64,000 nucleotides of DNA, taken from Hyphomicrobiales bacterium (GTDB lineage Bacteria; Pseudomonadota; Alphaproteobacteria; Rhizobiales; Rhizobiaceae). Position numbers and translations under genes: made by a program. The notes under the pieces were generated by a model. The model was not told the origin of the DNA. It searched no databases and saw only the letters and a program-made list of their open reading frames with translations. Position 1 is the first letter of the stretch, and the number at the start of each line of letters is the position of its first letter. Below, piece after piece: positions 55,119 through 63,226 of the stretch. The DNA lies in assembly GCA_900467685.1 (NCBI GenBank), contig UBQX01000010.1:62001-126000 (forward strand). Reading direction: 5' to 3'.

Positions 55119-56006
55119 ATGAGGCCGCGCGAAATTCTGCTGGCGCTGTTCGTCGTTGTTGCCTGGGGCGTCAATTTCGTCGTCATCGAGGTCGGGCTCG
55201 GCACGATGCCGCCGCTTCTGCTGGCCGCTTTGCGCTTTGCCGTCGCCGCATTGCCCGCCATCTTCATTCCACGCCCCGCAGTGCCGTGGCCGCGCTTCAT
55301 CTTCATTGGCCTTGTGTTGTTCACCGGCCAGTTCGGCCTTCTCTTCATGAGCATGAAGGTAGGCATGCCGGCGGGGCTTGCTTCCGTCGTCATCCAGTCG
55401 CAGGCATTTCTCACCGGCCCGATAGCGGCCCTCGTGCTGGGCGAGAGGATCAGTCCCCGCCAGATGGGTGGCACGGCCATCGCGTTTCTCGGCCTCGCGG
55501 CCATTGCGACGACGGCCGGTGGAGGAGGGGTGACGCTGGTCGGCCTGCTTCTTTCGCTGGGCGCAGCGCTGTGCTGGGCGGTCGGCAATGTCGCCCTGCG
55601 CGGCGCCGGCAAGGTCGACATGTTCGCCATGGTCACATGGCTGAGCATCGTCCCGCCGCTGCCGCTGCTGGCGCTGTCCTATCTCTTCGAGGGGCCGCAG
55701 GCGATCGAGGCGGCCGTCCTGCACATGGGCTGGGTCGGCGTCGGCGCCGTCGCCTATATCGCCATCGTCTCGACCAATATCGGTTACGGCATCTGGGCCT
55801 ACCTGCTGAAACTCTATCCTGCAGCACAGGTCGCGCCCTTCTCCCTGCTCGTCCCCATTGTCGGCATCATCTCTGCTGCGCTGCTGCTCGGCGAACAGTT
55901 CGGTCCCGTTCGCCTTGCCGGCATGGTACTTGTCTTTGCCGGGTTGATCGTCGCGGTCTTCCCCTTCGCCAGGTTCCGATCACGGACCAACCCGATGCAG
56001 GGCTGA
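55119..56006 (+). CDS. EamA-family exporter
   Basis: A 295-residue inner membrane protein with ten hydrophobic helices in two EamA domains (LALFVVVAWGVNFVVIEVGL and ALCWAVGNVALRGAGKVDMF). It resembles the O-acetylserine/cysteine exporter group, although the substrate is not shown. The ATG at 55119 is the natural start. It ends six bases before the convergent quinone oxidoreductase gene. No regulator gene sits next to it. Confidence 0.88.
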   Translation: MRPREILLALFVVVAWGVNFVVIEVGLGTMPPLLLAALRFAVAALPAIFIPRPAVPWPRFIFIGLVLFTGQFGLLFMSMKVGMPAGLASVVIQSQAFLTGPIAALVLGERISPRQMGGTAIAFLGLAAIATTAGGGGVTLVGLLLSLGAALCWAVGNVALRGAGKVDMFAMVTWLSIVPPLPLLALSYLFEGPQAIEAAVLHMGWVGVGAVAYIAIVSTNIGYGIWAYLLKLYPAAQVAPFSLLVPIVGIISAALLLGEQFGPVRLAGMVLVFAGLIVAVFPFARFRSRTNPMQG

Positions 56007-56012
56007 AGGGGA

Positions 56013-56984
56013 TCAGGGGATGAGCAGCAGGCTCCCGGTCGTCCTGCCTGCTTCCATGTCTTCATGCGCCCGGCGGGCGTCACCCAGCGCATAGGTTCCA
56101 CCGATCGTGGTCGTCACACCCTGCGCCATCATCTCGAACACAGAGCCCGCCGCCTTCGCGTAGGCATCGGGATCGCTGATGAAGGCAATGACGCTGGGAC
56201 GGGCAAGGGCCGCAGCCCTGGCGCTCAGCGCCGAAACTGGAATCGGCGGGATCGGCCCGGCCGCCTGGCCGACGCTGGCGACCAGTCCGAACGGTCGGAT
56301 GGCCTGGAAATTCTTCGTCAGCCCTTCACCGCCAATTCCATCCACGATGAAATCGGCACCCCTGCCTCCGGTCAGCGCCAGAACCTCTGCGACATAGTCG
56401 GTATCCCGGCCAACGATCACATGGTCCGCTCCCGCATCCCTTGCAACCTGCGCCTTCTCCTCGCTGCTGACTGTGGCTATGACCACCGCACCAAGCCGCT
56501 TCGCCCAGCGGGTCAGATATTGTCCCAACCCGCCTGCGCCGGCATGGATGAGGACCGTGTGCCCGGCGCCCAGCGGAAACACGCGGCTCGTCAGCATGGC
56601 AACCGTGAGGCCCCGCAGCATTGAGCCGGCGGCGAGTTCATACGAAACCGTCTCAGGCAGCTTTATTGCCCGCCAGGCCGGCAGGAGACGCGTGCTGGCA
56701 TATCCACCGAGCGGCAGCCCGGCATAGGCCACGCGATCCCCCGGCGCGACATTCGTCACGCCCTCGCCAACCGCCTCGACAATGCCTGCACCCTCAACGC
56801 CAGGAACGACGGGAAGACCGGGAACGGGATAGGCGCCGGTGCGATGATAGATATCGACGAAGTTGACCCCGATCGCATGCTGCCTCAACCGGATTTCACC
56901 GGGGCCCGGGTTCTTCACGTCCTGGGCCGTCACGGTCAATACATCGGCAGCGCCATGCGCGCGGATTTCAATCTGGATGTCCAT
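56013..56984 (-). CDS. NADPH:quinone oxidoreductase (zinc-free MDR family)
   Basis: A 323-residue enzyme of the quinone oxidoreductase branch of medium-chain dehydrogenases. It has the N-terminal GroES-like fold and the NADPH-binding HAGAGGLGQYLTRWAKRLGA. Zinc-binding cysteines are absent. It probably reduces quinones or enals. The start at 56984 (MDIQIEIRAHG) has AAGGAG nine bases upstream. It is divergent from a LysR gene 147 bases away, which likely controls it. Confidence 0.9.
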   Translation of the reverse strand: MDIQIEIRAHGAADVLTVTAQDVKNPGPGEIRLRQHAIGVNFVDIYHRTGAYPVPGLPVVPGVEGAGIVEAVGEGVTNVAPGDRVAYAGLPLGGYASTRLLPAWRAIKLPETVSYELAAGSMLRGLTVAMLTSRVFPLGAGHTVLIHAGAGGLGQYLTRWAKRLGAVVIATVSSEEKAQVARDAGADHVIVGRDTDYVAEVLALTGGRGADFIVDGIGGEGLTKNFQAIRPFGLVASVGQAAGPIPPIPVSALSARAAALARPSVIAFISDPDAYAKAAGSVFEMMAQGVTTTIGGTYALGDARRAHEDMEAGRTTGSLLLIP

Positions 56985-57131
56985 GTCATCACTCCTTCGT
57001 TGAACACGGTGGTTGGCGCAAAACCGCGGTGACCGTTTCGATTGCGCCCTTGCCTTCGAGGCAATTCTTCCACAGGATCGAAAGGGAGAAAATTCCCGAT
57101 TTTTGCGCAGTGGATGGGAGAAAATGCACAG

Positions 57132-57977
57132 ATGACGGATTGGCAGGATCTGCGCCATTTCCTGGCTCTGGCCACGACGGGCTCGCTTTCGGGAGCGGCC
57201 CGGCTCTTGCGCGTGGAACATGCCACCGTCGCCCGCCGCGTGGCAGCGCTCGAGGAGGCCATGGATATCAGGCTGGTCGACAGACGCGGACGGCAACTGA
57301 CCTTGACGGCGGAGGGGGAGCGGGTGGCGAAAGTCGCCATGCGCATGGAAACGGAAGCGGAGGCGCTGGCGCAAATCCGCAATTCTGCCGGCAGCGTCGA
57401 AGGCGAGGTGACGCTCAGCGTTCCGCCAAGCTACGCGGAGGCGCGCCTCATGCAGCCGCTTGCGAAGGTTCGCGCGAAGCATCCGGGGCTTCGGCTGCGC
57501 ATCATTGGAGAAACGCGCTACGCCTCGCTGGAGCGGCGCGAGGCCGATATCGCGGTTCGTCTTCAGCGTCCGGAAAAGGGCGAGTTCACGGTGCGCCGCA
57601 TCGACAGCTTTACGCTTCGCCTCTATGCCAGCCCGGACTACCTGAAAGTCCGCGAAAGAGACGCCTGGGATTTCATCGCCTATGACGAAACCATGGATGC
57701 CGCGCCCCAGCAGCGACGGCTGAAAGAGCAGGCGGGGCCTGCCGGCTACGCGATCCGCGCCAGCACGCTGGACATGCAGGCCGCGCTTGCCCGGCTGGGC
57801 TGTGGCGTGGCCATGTTGCCGGATTTTCTGGCGAGTGGTGACGCGGGCCTGATCGCGGCCGAACCGGACGCAGAGCCGTTTTTTCGCGAGGTCTGGATGA
57901 CCGTTCACTCCGACATCAAGGACGTCCCGTCGATCCGGGTCGTCCTTGATGCGTTGAGCGATCTCAGTCCCACTTGA
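57132..57977 (+). CDS. LysR-type transcriptional regulator, divergent from the quinone oxidoreductase gene
   Basis: The 281-residue product has an N-terminal HTH (LRHFLALATTGSLSGAARLL, then VEHATVARRVAALE) and an effector domain. The ATG at 57132 has GGGAGAA upstream. It most likely regulates the neighbouring oxidoreductase gene. The 3' end overlaps the stop of the opposite lactonase gene by 14 bases. Confidence 0.88.
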   Translation: MTDWQDLRHFLALATTGSLSGAARLLRVEHATVARRVAALEEAMDIRLVDRRGRQLTLTAEGERVAKVAMRMETEAEALAQIRNSAGSVEGEVTLSVPPSYAEARLMQPLAKVRAKHPGLRLRIIGETRYASLERREADIAVRLQRPEKGEFTVRRIDSFTLRLYASPDYLKVRERDAWDFIAYDETMDAAPQQRRLKEQAGPAGYAIRASTLDMQAALARLGCGVAMLPDFLASGDAGLIAAEPDAEPFFREVWMTVHSDIKDVPSIRVVLDALSDLSPT

Positions 57978-58857
57978 AGTCGGGTTCGAAACGGCCGTTG
58001 ACCTTGATCCCGAGGTCGAAGGTGAAGCCGGCCTGGGGCTCGGCGGCGAGCCGCGCGTCGTCCATGCCTTCCGCCGCACTGGTGACCATCAGCCGGTCGG
58101 CATTCTGGCCGATGAAGGCCGGGCAGGAGGTCTGCGGCGTCGGCAACTTGTAAATTGCAAGCTTGCGGCCGGATGGATCGAACTGGTGGAGGCTGCCGCC
58201 ATCCCAATGCGCGCTCCAGACATTGCCGTCGGCATCGCAGACCGCGCCGTCGGCCGCGCCGCCAGCCTCACGCTCGTCCGAGAACACGCGGGGCTGGCCG
58301 GCAGGCAGACCCGTCTTCGGGTCCACCGCAACGCTCTTGATGATGTTTTCCATCGTGTCGACGAAATAGGCGGTGGCGCCATCGGGCGAGAAGCAGATGC
58401 TGTTCGGGATCGAAATCCCGGAATAGAGCTTCGTCACCTTGCGGCCGGCCACATGATAGATCGAGCCCGCGCCCTTGCGGCCTTCACCGGTCTTGGTCAT
58501 CGTGCCGAACCAAAGCGCACCGCTCTGGTGCACGCGGCCATCGTTGGAGCGCATGTTCGGCTGGTCGGCCTCGATTTCGACAACCAGTTCGGTCGCGCCC
58601 GTCTCCCGGTCGCGGATGTAGATGCCGTTTTCCGAAACCAGCGCCTGACGCCTGTCATCGATCCGGGCGAGCACCGAGCACATCACCGGCAGCGCGTGCA
58701 CCTTTTTGGCGCCGGTCGAGAGGTTCAGTTCGTGCAGTTCGTTGTCGACGATGTTGAACCAGAAGGCCGTATCCGTGGCGCGGTCATAGGTCGGGCCTTC
58801 GCCGAGGTGAATATTGAGTTCCGATAGGGCATGGCCCTTGAATTCGTGCGTCTTCAT
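57964..58857 (-). CDS. SMP-30/gluconolactonase family protein (sugar lactonase)
   Basis: The 297-residue six-bladed propeller lactonase. The N-terminal LGEGPTYD gives the metal ligand Glu20; NDGRVHQSGALWFGTM and ADGAVCDADGNVWSAHW provide others. It likely opens the lactone produced by the SDR of the same operon, giving the sugar acid. The ATG overlaps the aldolase stop by four bases (ATGA), so translation is coupled. Confidence 0.9.
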   Translation of the reverse strand: MKTHEFKGHALSELNIHLGEGPTYDRATDTAFWFNIVDNELHELNLSTGAKKVHALPVMCSVLARIDDRRQALVSENGIYIRDRETGATELVVEIEADQPNMRSNDGRVHQSGALWFGTMTKTGEGRKGAGSIYHVAGRKVTKLYSGISIPNSICFSPDGATAYFVDTMENIIKSVAVDPKTGLPAGQPRVFSDEREAGGAADGAVCDADGNVWSAHWDGGSLHQFDPSGRKLAIYKLPTPQTSCPAFIGQNADRLMVTSAAEGMDDARLAAEPQAGFTFDLGIKVNGRFEPDFKWD

Positions 58858-59498
58858 GCGTTGCTTGCTCCGAATACGGCATCATAGGCGGCAATCGTGG
58901 CGCGGGCGCGCAACTGCACTTCCGATGCCTTCATGCCGGGCTTGTAAAGGCTGGAACCGAGACCGAAGGCCTTGATGCCGGCCTTGGCATATTCGCTGAA
59001 ATTCTTGTCCGAGACGCCGCCAACGGCCGCAATCATCAGGTCGGCGGGGAGCACGGCGCGGATCGCATTGATCCCGTCGGGACCGAGAACCGAGGCCGGG
59101 AAGAACTTGAGCCCGGTGGCGCCGGCGCGGGCCGCAGCCAGCGCTTCCGTCGCCGTAAACACGCCCGGCAGCGTGACCATGCCGAGATCCACGGCGCGTG
59201 TCAGCACCGGCACGTCGACATTGGGGCTGACGAAGAGACGTCCGCCGGCATCGAGCAACTGGTTGACGTCGCCGACCGTCAGGATGGTGCCCGCGCCGAT
59301 CAGCGCGGTGGAGGGCGCACGGCGCGCGGCAATCTCGATCGACTTGAACGGCTCGGGCGAGTTCAGCGGGATTTCTATGGCCTCGAAGCCTTCGTCAAGC
59401 AGCACGCCGACAATGTCCTGCGCCTCCTCGGGCTTCAGGCCACGCAGAATGGCGACCAGCGGATAGCGGATGGGCGGAAACGGAACGGGGACGGGCAT
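58854..59498 (-). CDS. dgoA: 2-dehydro-3-deoxy-6-phosphogalactonate aldolase
   Basis: Cleaves 2-dehydro-3-deoxy-6-phosphogalactonate (or the gluconate analogue) to pyruvate and glyceraldehyde 3-phosphate. The 214-residue product has Glu42 (EIPLN) and the Schiff-base Lys131 in GLKFFPAS. AVGGVSDKNFSEY completes the phosphate site. Next to dgoK it fits a DgoA rather than an Eda identity. The gene starts 33 bases after dgoK. Confidence 0.92.
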   Translation of the reverse strand: MPVPVPFPPIRYPLVAILRGLKPEEAQDIVGVLLDEGFEAIEIPLNSPEPFKSIEIAARRAPSTALIGAGTILTVGDVNQLLDAGGRLFVSPNVDVPVLTRAVDLGMVTLPGVFTATEALAAARAGATGLKFFPASVLGPDGINAIRAVLPADLMIAAVGGVSDKNFSEYAKAGIKAFGLGSSLYKPGMKASEVQLRARATIAAYDAVFGASNA

Positions 59499-59531
59499 GT
59501 GCCTTAACTCCTGGAGTTTCAGGTAAGATGA

Positions 59532-60437
59532 TCAGGACCAGATTTGACGGGCGGCTATCGACAGCCCCTTGCGGACGGCGTCATCGGCATCGATGCTTTC
59601 GAAGGCGATCTCCACCGTCTTCAACGCGCTTTCATACAATGTGCGCATGCCGCCTGAGGCGACAAGCCGGATCTTGTGACGATTGTCGCTGCCGGTCGCG
59701 CCGCCGATTTCGGCGCCGATCAAGGTGCCGGAAATGTGGGCAAGCGCTGCGGCGGGCGTCGCGCCGTTGAGCAACTGCCCGGAACGCGCTGCAAACAGCT
59801 GGCTGGTGATCCGGCCGGGATGGGCAAAGGCGCCGCGCACGGCGTCCTTGAAGGAGGGGCTGTCGGCGCCCTCGGCAACCGTCTTTTCCGGTGCGGCAAG
59901 GATCGTGTGCTTGCTGATCGCATCGTAGAGCTCGCCGGTCATGTAGGTCGAGAAGCTCTCGACCCAGCCCTCATCGACGGTCACCCATTTCGAATGCGTG
60001 CCCGGCATGCAAACCAGCGAACGTTCGGAAAGCGCGCTGGCCGCGCCCAGCAATTGCGTTTCCTCGCCGCGCATGACGTCCGGCCGGCCGGCAAGCCGCT
60101 GACAGAGGCCCGGCAGGATGCGGATGTCGCGCTTGACGCCGGGGACCGGAATGGCGCCACGGCTGATGGCGACGAGCTCCGCCGGCGTCTCGACATAGCC
60201 GGCTTCCACCCAGCCATTGCGGGCGCCCGCCATCCCGCAGATGAGGATCGGCCTGTCAGAGGGGGCCTTGGCGGCCGTCAGGTGCCGCAGCAAGATATTG
60301 CTGAAGCCTTCGCGGGCGGCAAACAGCAGCCCGTCGCCGCCGCGGCTTTCGGAGATCACATGGGCATCGTGGTCTAGAACCCAAAGCCGGAAGGAGGATG
60401 TCCCCCAGTCAACAGCAATCAGGGCTGGTTCAGTCAT
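59532..60437 (-). CDS. dgoK: 2-dehydro-3-deoxygalactonokinase
   Basis: Phosphorylates 2-dehydro-3-deoxygalactonate with ATP. The 301-residue protein begins MTEPALIAVDWGTSSFRLWV (actin-like ATPase phosphate-binding loop) and contains GMAGARNGW and RGEETQLLG, typical of DgoK. Its ATG shares one base with the SDR stop (TGATG), so it is coupled. Middle gene of the sugar-acid operon. Confidence 0.93.
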   Translation of the reverse strand: MTEPALIAVDWGTSSFRLWVLDHDAHVISESRGGDGLLFAAREGFSNILLRHLTAAKAPSDRPILICGMAGARNGWVEAGYVETPAELVAISRGAIPVPGVKRDIRILPGLCQRLAGRPDVMRGEETQLLGAASALSERSLVCMPGTHSKWVTVDEGWVESFSTYMTGELYDAISKHTILAAPEKTVAEGADSPSFKDAVRGAFAHPGRITSQLFAARSGQLLNGATPAAALAHISGTLIGAEIGGATGSDNRHKIRLVASGGMRTLYESALKTVEIAFESIDADDAVRKGLSIAARQIWS

Positions 60438-61207
60438 CAGAAAACGCCTCCGTCGACGATCATGGATTGCGCCGTCATCGCAGCCGATTGCGACGAGGCA
60501 AGAAACAGACAGGGGCCGACCAGATCGATCGCTTCGAGCGGACGCTTCAGGCATTGCCGGTCGGCAACGAAGCTCGCGACACCCTCCTGGGTGAGCCACA
60601 GCTTTTTCTGCCGCTCGGTAACGATCATGCCCGGCAGGACAGCATTGACGCGAATGCCTGATGGCCCGAACCGGCCGGCAAGCGTCTTGGTGAGGCCGAT
60701 GATCCCGGCCTTGGCCGCACCATAAGCCGGCAGGTCGCCCATGTTGAGCAGATAGGCAATGGAGGAGAAGTTCACAACCGACGCCCCTTTGGCCTTTTCG
60801 AGGTAGGGGATGGCAGCCTGCGTGACGAACATCAGCGGCTTCAGGTTGATCGCCTGGCTCGCGTCCCACGCCTGCTCGCTGATCGTTGCGGGGTCGTGCC
60901 GGTCGTCGCGCGCCGCATTGTTGACGAGGACCTTCAATCCGCCGAGCCGTCCGGCAGCGTCATGCACCGCAGCCTGCGCCTCGGAAACGTCCGAAAGATC
61001 CGCCTGAATGAACTGCGGAACGTGTGCGGCATCCTTTAGCGACTGGACGAGTGCCTCGCCTGCCGTCGCGTCAATATCAATAAGCGCCACGCGCGCGCCC
61101 TGGTGAACAAATCCAGCGACGAGGCTCGCGCCGATGCCGCTGGCCCCGCCGGTCACCAGAACGGGGGCATCGCGCAAACAGGCGTATTCGACGCGTTCCG
61201 GCCGCAT
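60437..61207 (-). CDS. Short-chain dehydrogenase, probable aldose dehydrogenase
   Basis: A 256-residue NAD(P)-dependent oxidoreductase. TGGASGIG (19-26) binds the cofactor; the acidic Asp at the end of beta-2 suggests NAD. The catalytic triad is Ser149, Tyr162 and Lys166. As the first gene of an operon with dgoK, dgoA and a lactonase, it should oxidise galactose (or L-arabinose or fucose) to the lactone. The sugar-acid dehydratase (DgoD type) is absent from this operon. Confidence 0.88.
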   Translation of the reverse strand: MRPERVEYACLRDAPVLVTGGASGIGASLVAGFVHQGARVALIDIDATAGEALVQSLKDAAHVPQFIQADLSDVSEAQAAVHDAAGRLGGLKVLVNNAARDDRHDPATISEQAWDASQAINLKPLMFVTQAAIPYLEKAKGASVVNFSSIAYLLNMGDLPAYGAAKAGIIGLTKTLAGRFGPSGIRVNAVLPGMIVTERQKKLWLTQEGVASFVADRQCLKRPLEAIDLVGPCLFLASSQSAAMTAQSMIVDGGVF

Positions 61208-61263
61208 TCTTCCTCCCGGGCCGTCTGCACCTCACCGAAGGAGGGTTGCCACAAGCCCATTTT

Positions 61264-61302
61264 TTCCATTATTTGGAACTATGTTTGACTATTCGGAATA
61301 AT
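61264..61302. promoter_or_regulatory. Candidate IclR operator of the sugar-acid operon
   Basis: TTCCA-N5-TGGAA at 61264-61278 is a perfect inverted repeat like IclR-family sites. It is followed by attcggaat (61291-61299), a second partial palindrome. It lies in the 150 bases between the divergent SDR and IclR genes. Confidence 0.55.
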
Positions 61303-61358
61303 CGGGCCTAGTCTGCCGATCGTCAAGCTCTTTCGAAGTCGCATGCGAGGCAGAAGCC

Positions 61359-62138
61359 GTGAATACTCAAGATACCGGAACTCTGGGAAAGGCTGTCGCG
61401 ATCCTCGACGTGGTCGCGCGGTCGCCGTCGCCCTTGCGATTCTCGGATCTGCTTGCCGCGACAGGAGAACCGCGCGGGACGCTGCACCGGCGTCTGAGGC
61501 ACATGCTGGAAGAAGGCCTGCTGGAAACCGGAAGTGACGGGCGCTATGGCCTTGGACTGCGGCTTATGCATTTTGCTTCCGTGGCCTGGGCGCGAAACGA
61601 CATCAGGACGATCGTCAGGCCGCATCTGGAGGCGCTGCAGGCGAAAGTCGGCGAGACCGTGCATTTCGGCGTGCTGACCGGTGTGGAGATTGCCTATCTC
61701 GACAAGGTGGAAGCGCTGCAGAATGTACGCATGCATTCGACCGTTGGCGCCGTCTCCCCCGTTTATTGCACCGGCATTGGAAAAGCGGCACTTGCCCTGC
61801 TGGACGACCGCGTTCTGGCGGAGTTGCTGCCCAAGATAAGCTTCAGGCAATTTACGCCGACAACAATAAGCGAAGGTGATCAATTGCTCGCCGCTTTAAA
61901 GGACGTGCGGCGACAGGGGGTCGCCTATGATCTCGAAGAGCATGAGCCCGGAATCTGTTGCATTGCTGTGGGAATCGCGGCGGGAGAGAAGGCATGCGGT
62001 GTCTCGATAACAGCGCCGGCTTATCGTGCTGATAGAACGCGGCTCGATTCGTGGCGTGAAGATCTTACGGCGGTGGCGAAACGAATCGAATCCGAACTGT
62101 TCGCGCGACTGGGGCCGGCGACGCGGTCCGTAACGTGA
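61359..62138 (+). CDS. IclR-family transcriptional regulator
   Basis: A 259-residue regulator with an N-terminal winged HTH (GEPRGTLHRRLRHMLEEGLL) and a C-terminal effector domain (VGAVSPVYCTGIGKAALALL, and the GICCIAVGIAAGEKACGVSI metal/ligand-like section). GTG at 61359 is the start. Divergent from the SDR-dgoKA operon, it most likely represses it until a sugar acid is present. Confidence 0.92.
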   Translation: MNTQDTGTLGKAVAILDVVARSPSPLRFSDLLAATGEPRGTLHRRLRHMLEEGLLETGSDGRYGLGLRLMHFASVAWARNDIRTIVRPHLEALQAKVGETVHFGVLTGVEIAYLDKVEALQNVRMHSTVGAVSPVYCTGIGKAALALLDDRVLAELLPKISFRQFTPTTISEGDQLLAALKDVRRQGVAYDLEEHEPGICCIAVGIAAGEKACGVSITAPAYRADRTRLDSWREDLTAVAKRIESELFARLGPATRSVT

Positions 62139-62357
62139 TGGCAATCGGGCAGGCAGAGAAAAGAACAACGCAGAAGCGTATGTCGGCGTAAGCTCTTCGA
62201 CTTGGAATTGAATGCCGGTGTGAATTGGCTTTTGCCACGTTTATGATCTGATAATTTAGAAATTGATCGATTGACTTCTTCTATCGGAATGATGTCGATG
62301 GTCGCTCTCATTTGGTAAAGTTCATCTGCTGGTGATGAGCCTAGTGAAAGGTATGTC

Positions 62358-63116
62358 TTGCGACAAGCGTTGTTCACAGAGCGAGATATCGCTGAATTGT
62401 GGAAGGCGGGAGCCCGGTTCGAGCTCGAGTTCTCAGAGCTGAGGACCCAGTTCGATGTATTCCGCGCCCTCAAGAGGGTGACGGCCGATTTCGGCTGGCG
62501 GGCCTTCATGGTCATGCGGATGCCTCGTGACCTCGAGGATATTACCCTTTCGGCGCTTTCCATCATCTGCAGCTGGCCGGCGGAACTCGTCACCCGCTAC
62601 GACGAAAACAGCTTCCTCAAGCGCAGCCCCATCATGGCTCGCCTGAAGAAATCCGTGACGCCCTTCCGGTTCGACATGACGAATATTCCTGAAGGTGAGC
62701 TGCAGGGGCCCGTCGAAAAGGCGGTCGAGCTTTTCACCAGTTTCAACATGGCCAGGGGCGTGTATTTTCCGGTTCATGATGTTCTGGGTAATCGCGCGGC
62801 GGTCATGCTGTCCGGCGATCGCGAGCCTGCAGAGATCAACGAAATGCTGCAGTTGTCGATGATTTCGACGCTGCTCTACGAGCGGATCTCGCAGCTTCAA
62901 TATGCCGATGAGAAACCCTCCGAGGACCTGAGCGAGCGCGAGGTGGAATGCCTGATCCTCACGTCAGCAGGCCGCACGAGCGCTGAAATTTCCGAGGTTC
63001 TGGGCGTTTCGGAGCACTCCGTGAACCACTACCTCAATCGTGCCGCCAAGAAGCTGGGCACGTCGAACCGTACCCAGGCCGTGGCCAAGGCACTGCGTAT
63101 CGGCCTCATTCGCTGA
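62358..63116 (+). CDS. LuxR-type regulator with altered autoinducer pocket
   Basis: The 252-residue protein has an N-terminal autoinducer-type domain and a C-terminal LuxR HTH (LSEREVECLILTSAGRTSAE, then ISEVLGVSEHSVNHYLNRAA). The Asp-Pro pair expected after the YDENSFLKR segment is replaced by SP, and the tryptophan normally following is not seen, so binding of acyl-homoserine lactone is doubtful. No LuxI-type gene is in the window. The start is TTG 62358 with GAAAGG upstream. Confidence 0.85.
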   Translation: MRQALFTERDIAELWKAGARFELEFSELRTQFDVFRALKRVTADFGWRAFMVMRMPRDLEDITLSALSIICSWPAELVTRYDENSFLKRSPIMARLKKSVTPFRFDMTNIPEGELQGPVEKAVELFTSFNMARGVYFPVHDVLGNRAAVMLSGDREPAEINEMLQLSMISTLLYERISQLQYADEKPSEDLSEREVECLILTSAGRTSAEISEVLGVSEHSVNHYLNRAAKKLGTSNRTQAVAKALRIGLIR

Positions 63117-63186
63117 TTTTGCCGTATTTCAGAATTACGTGGATATCGACGTCCTGCTTGCGTTAAGGACGTTGGTAGGTTCCCTT

Positions 63187-63209
63187 GCGGCGCTTACATA
63201 GAGCGCCGC
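63187..63209. repeat. Perfect 8-bp stem-loop before the glycosyltransferase gene
   Basis: gcggcgct (63187-63194) pairs with agcgccgc (63202-63209). No T-run follows; it might be a weak terminator of the luxR-type gene or a translation control element for the next gene, whose start lies 18 bases away. Confidence 0.4.
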
Positions 63210-63226
63210 AATCATCGGAAGGTGCC

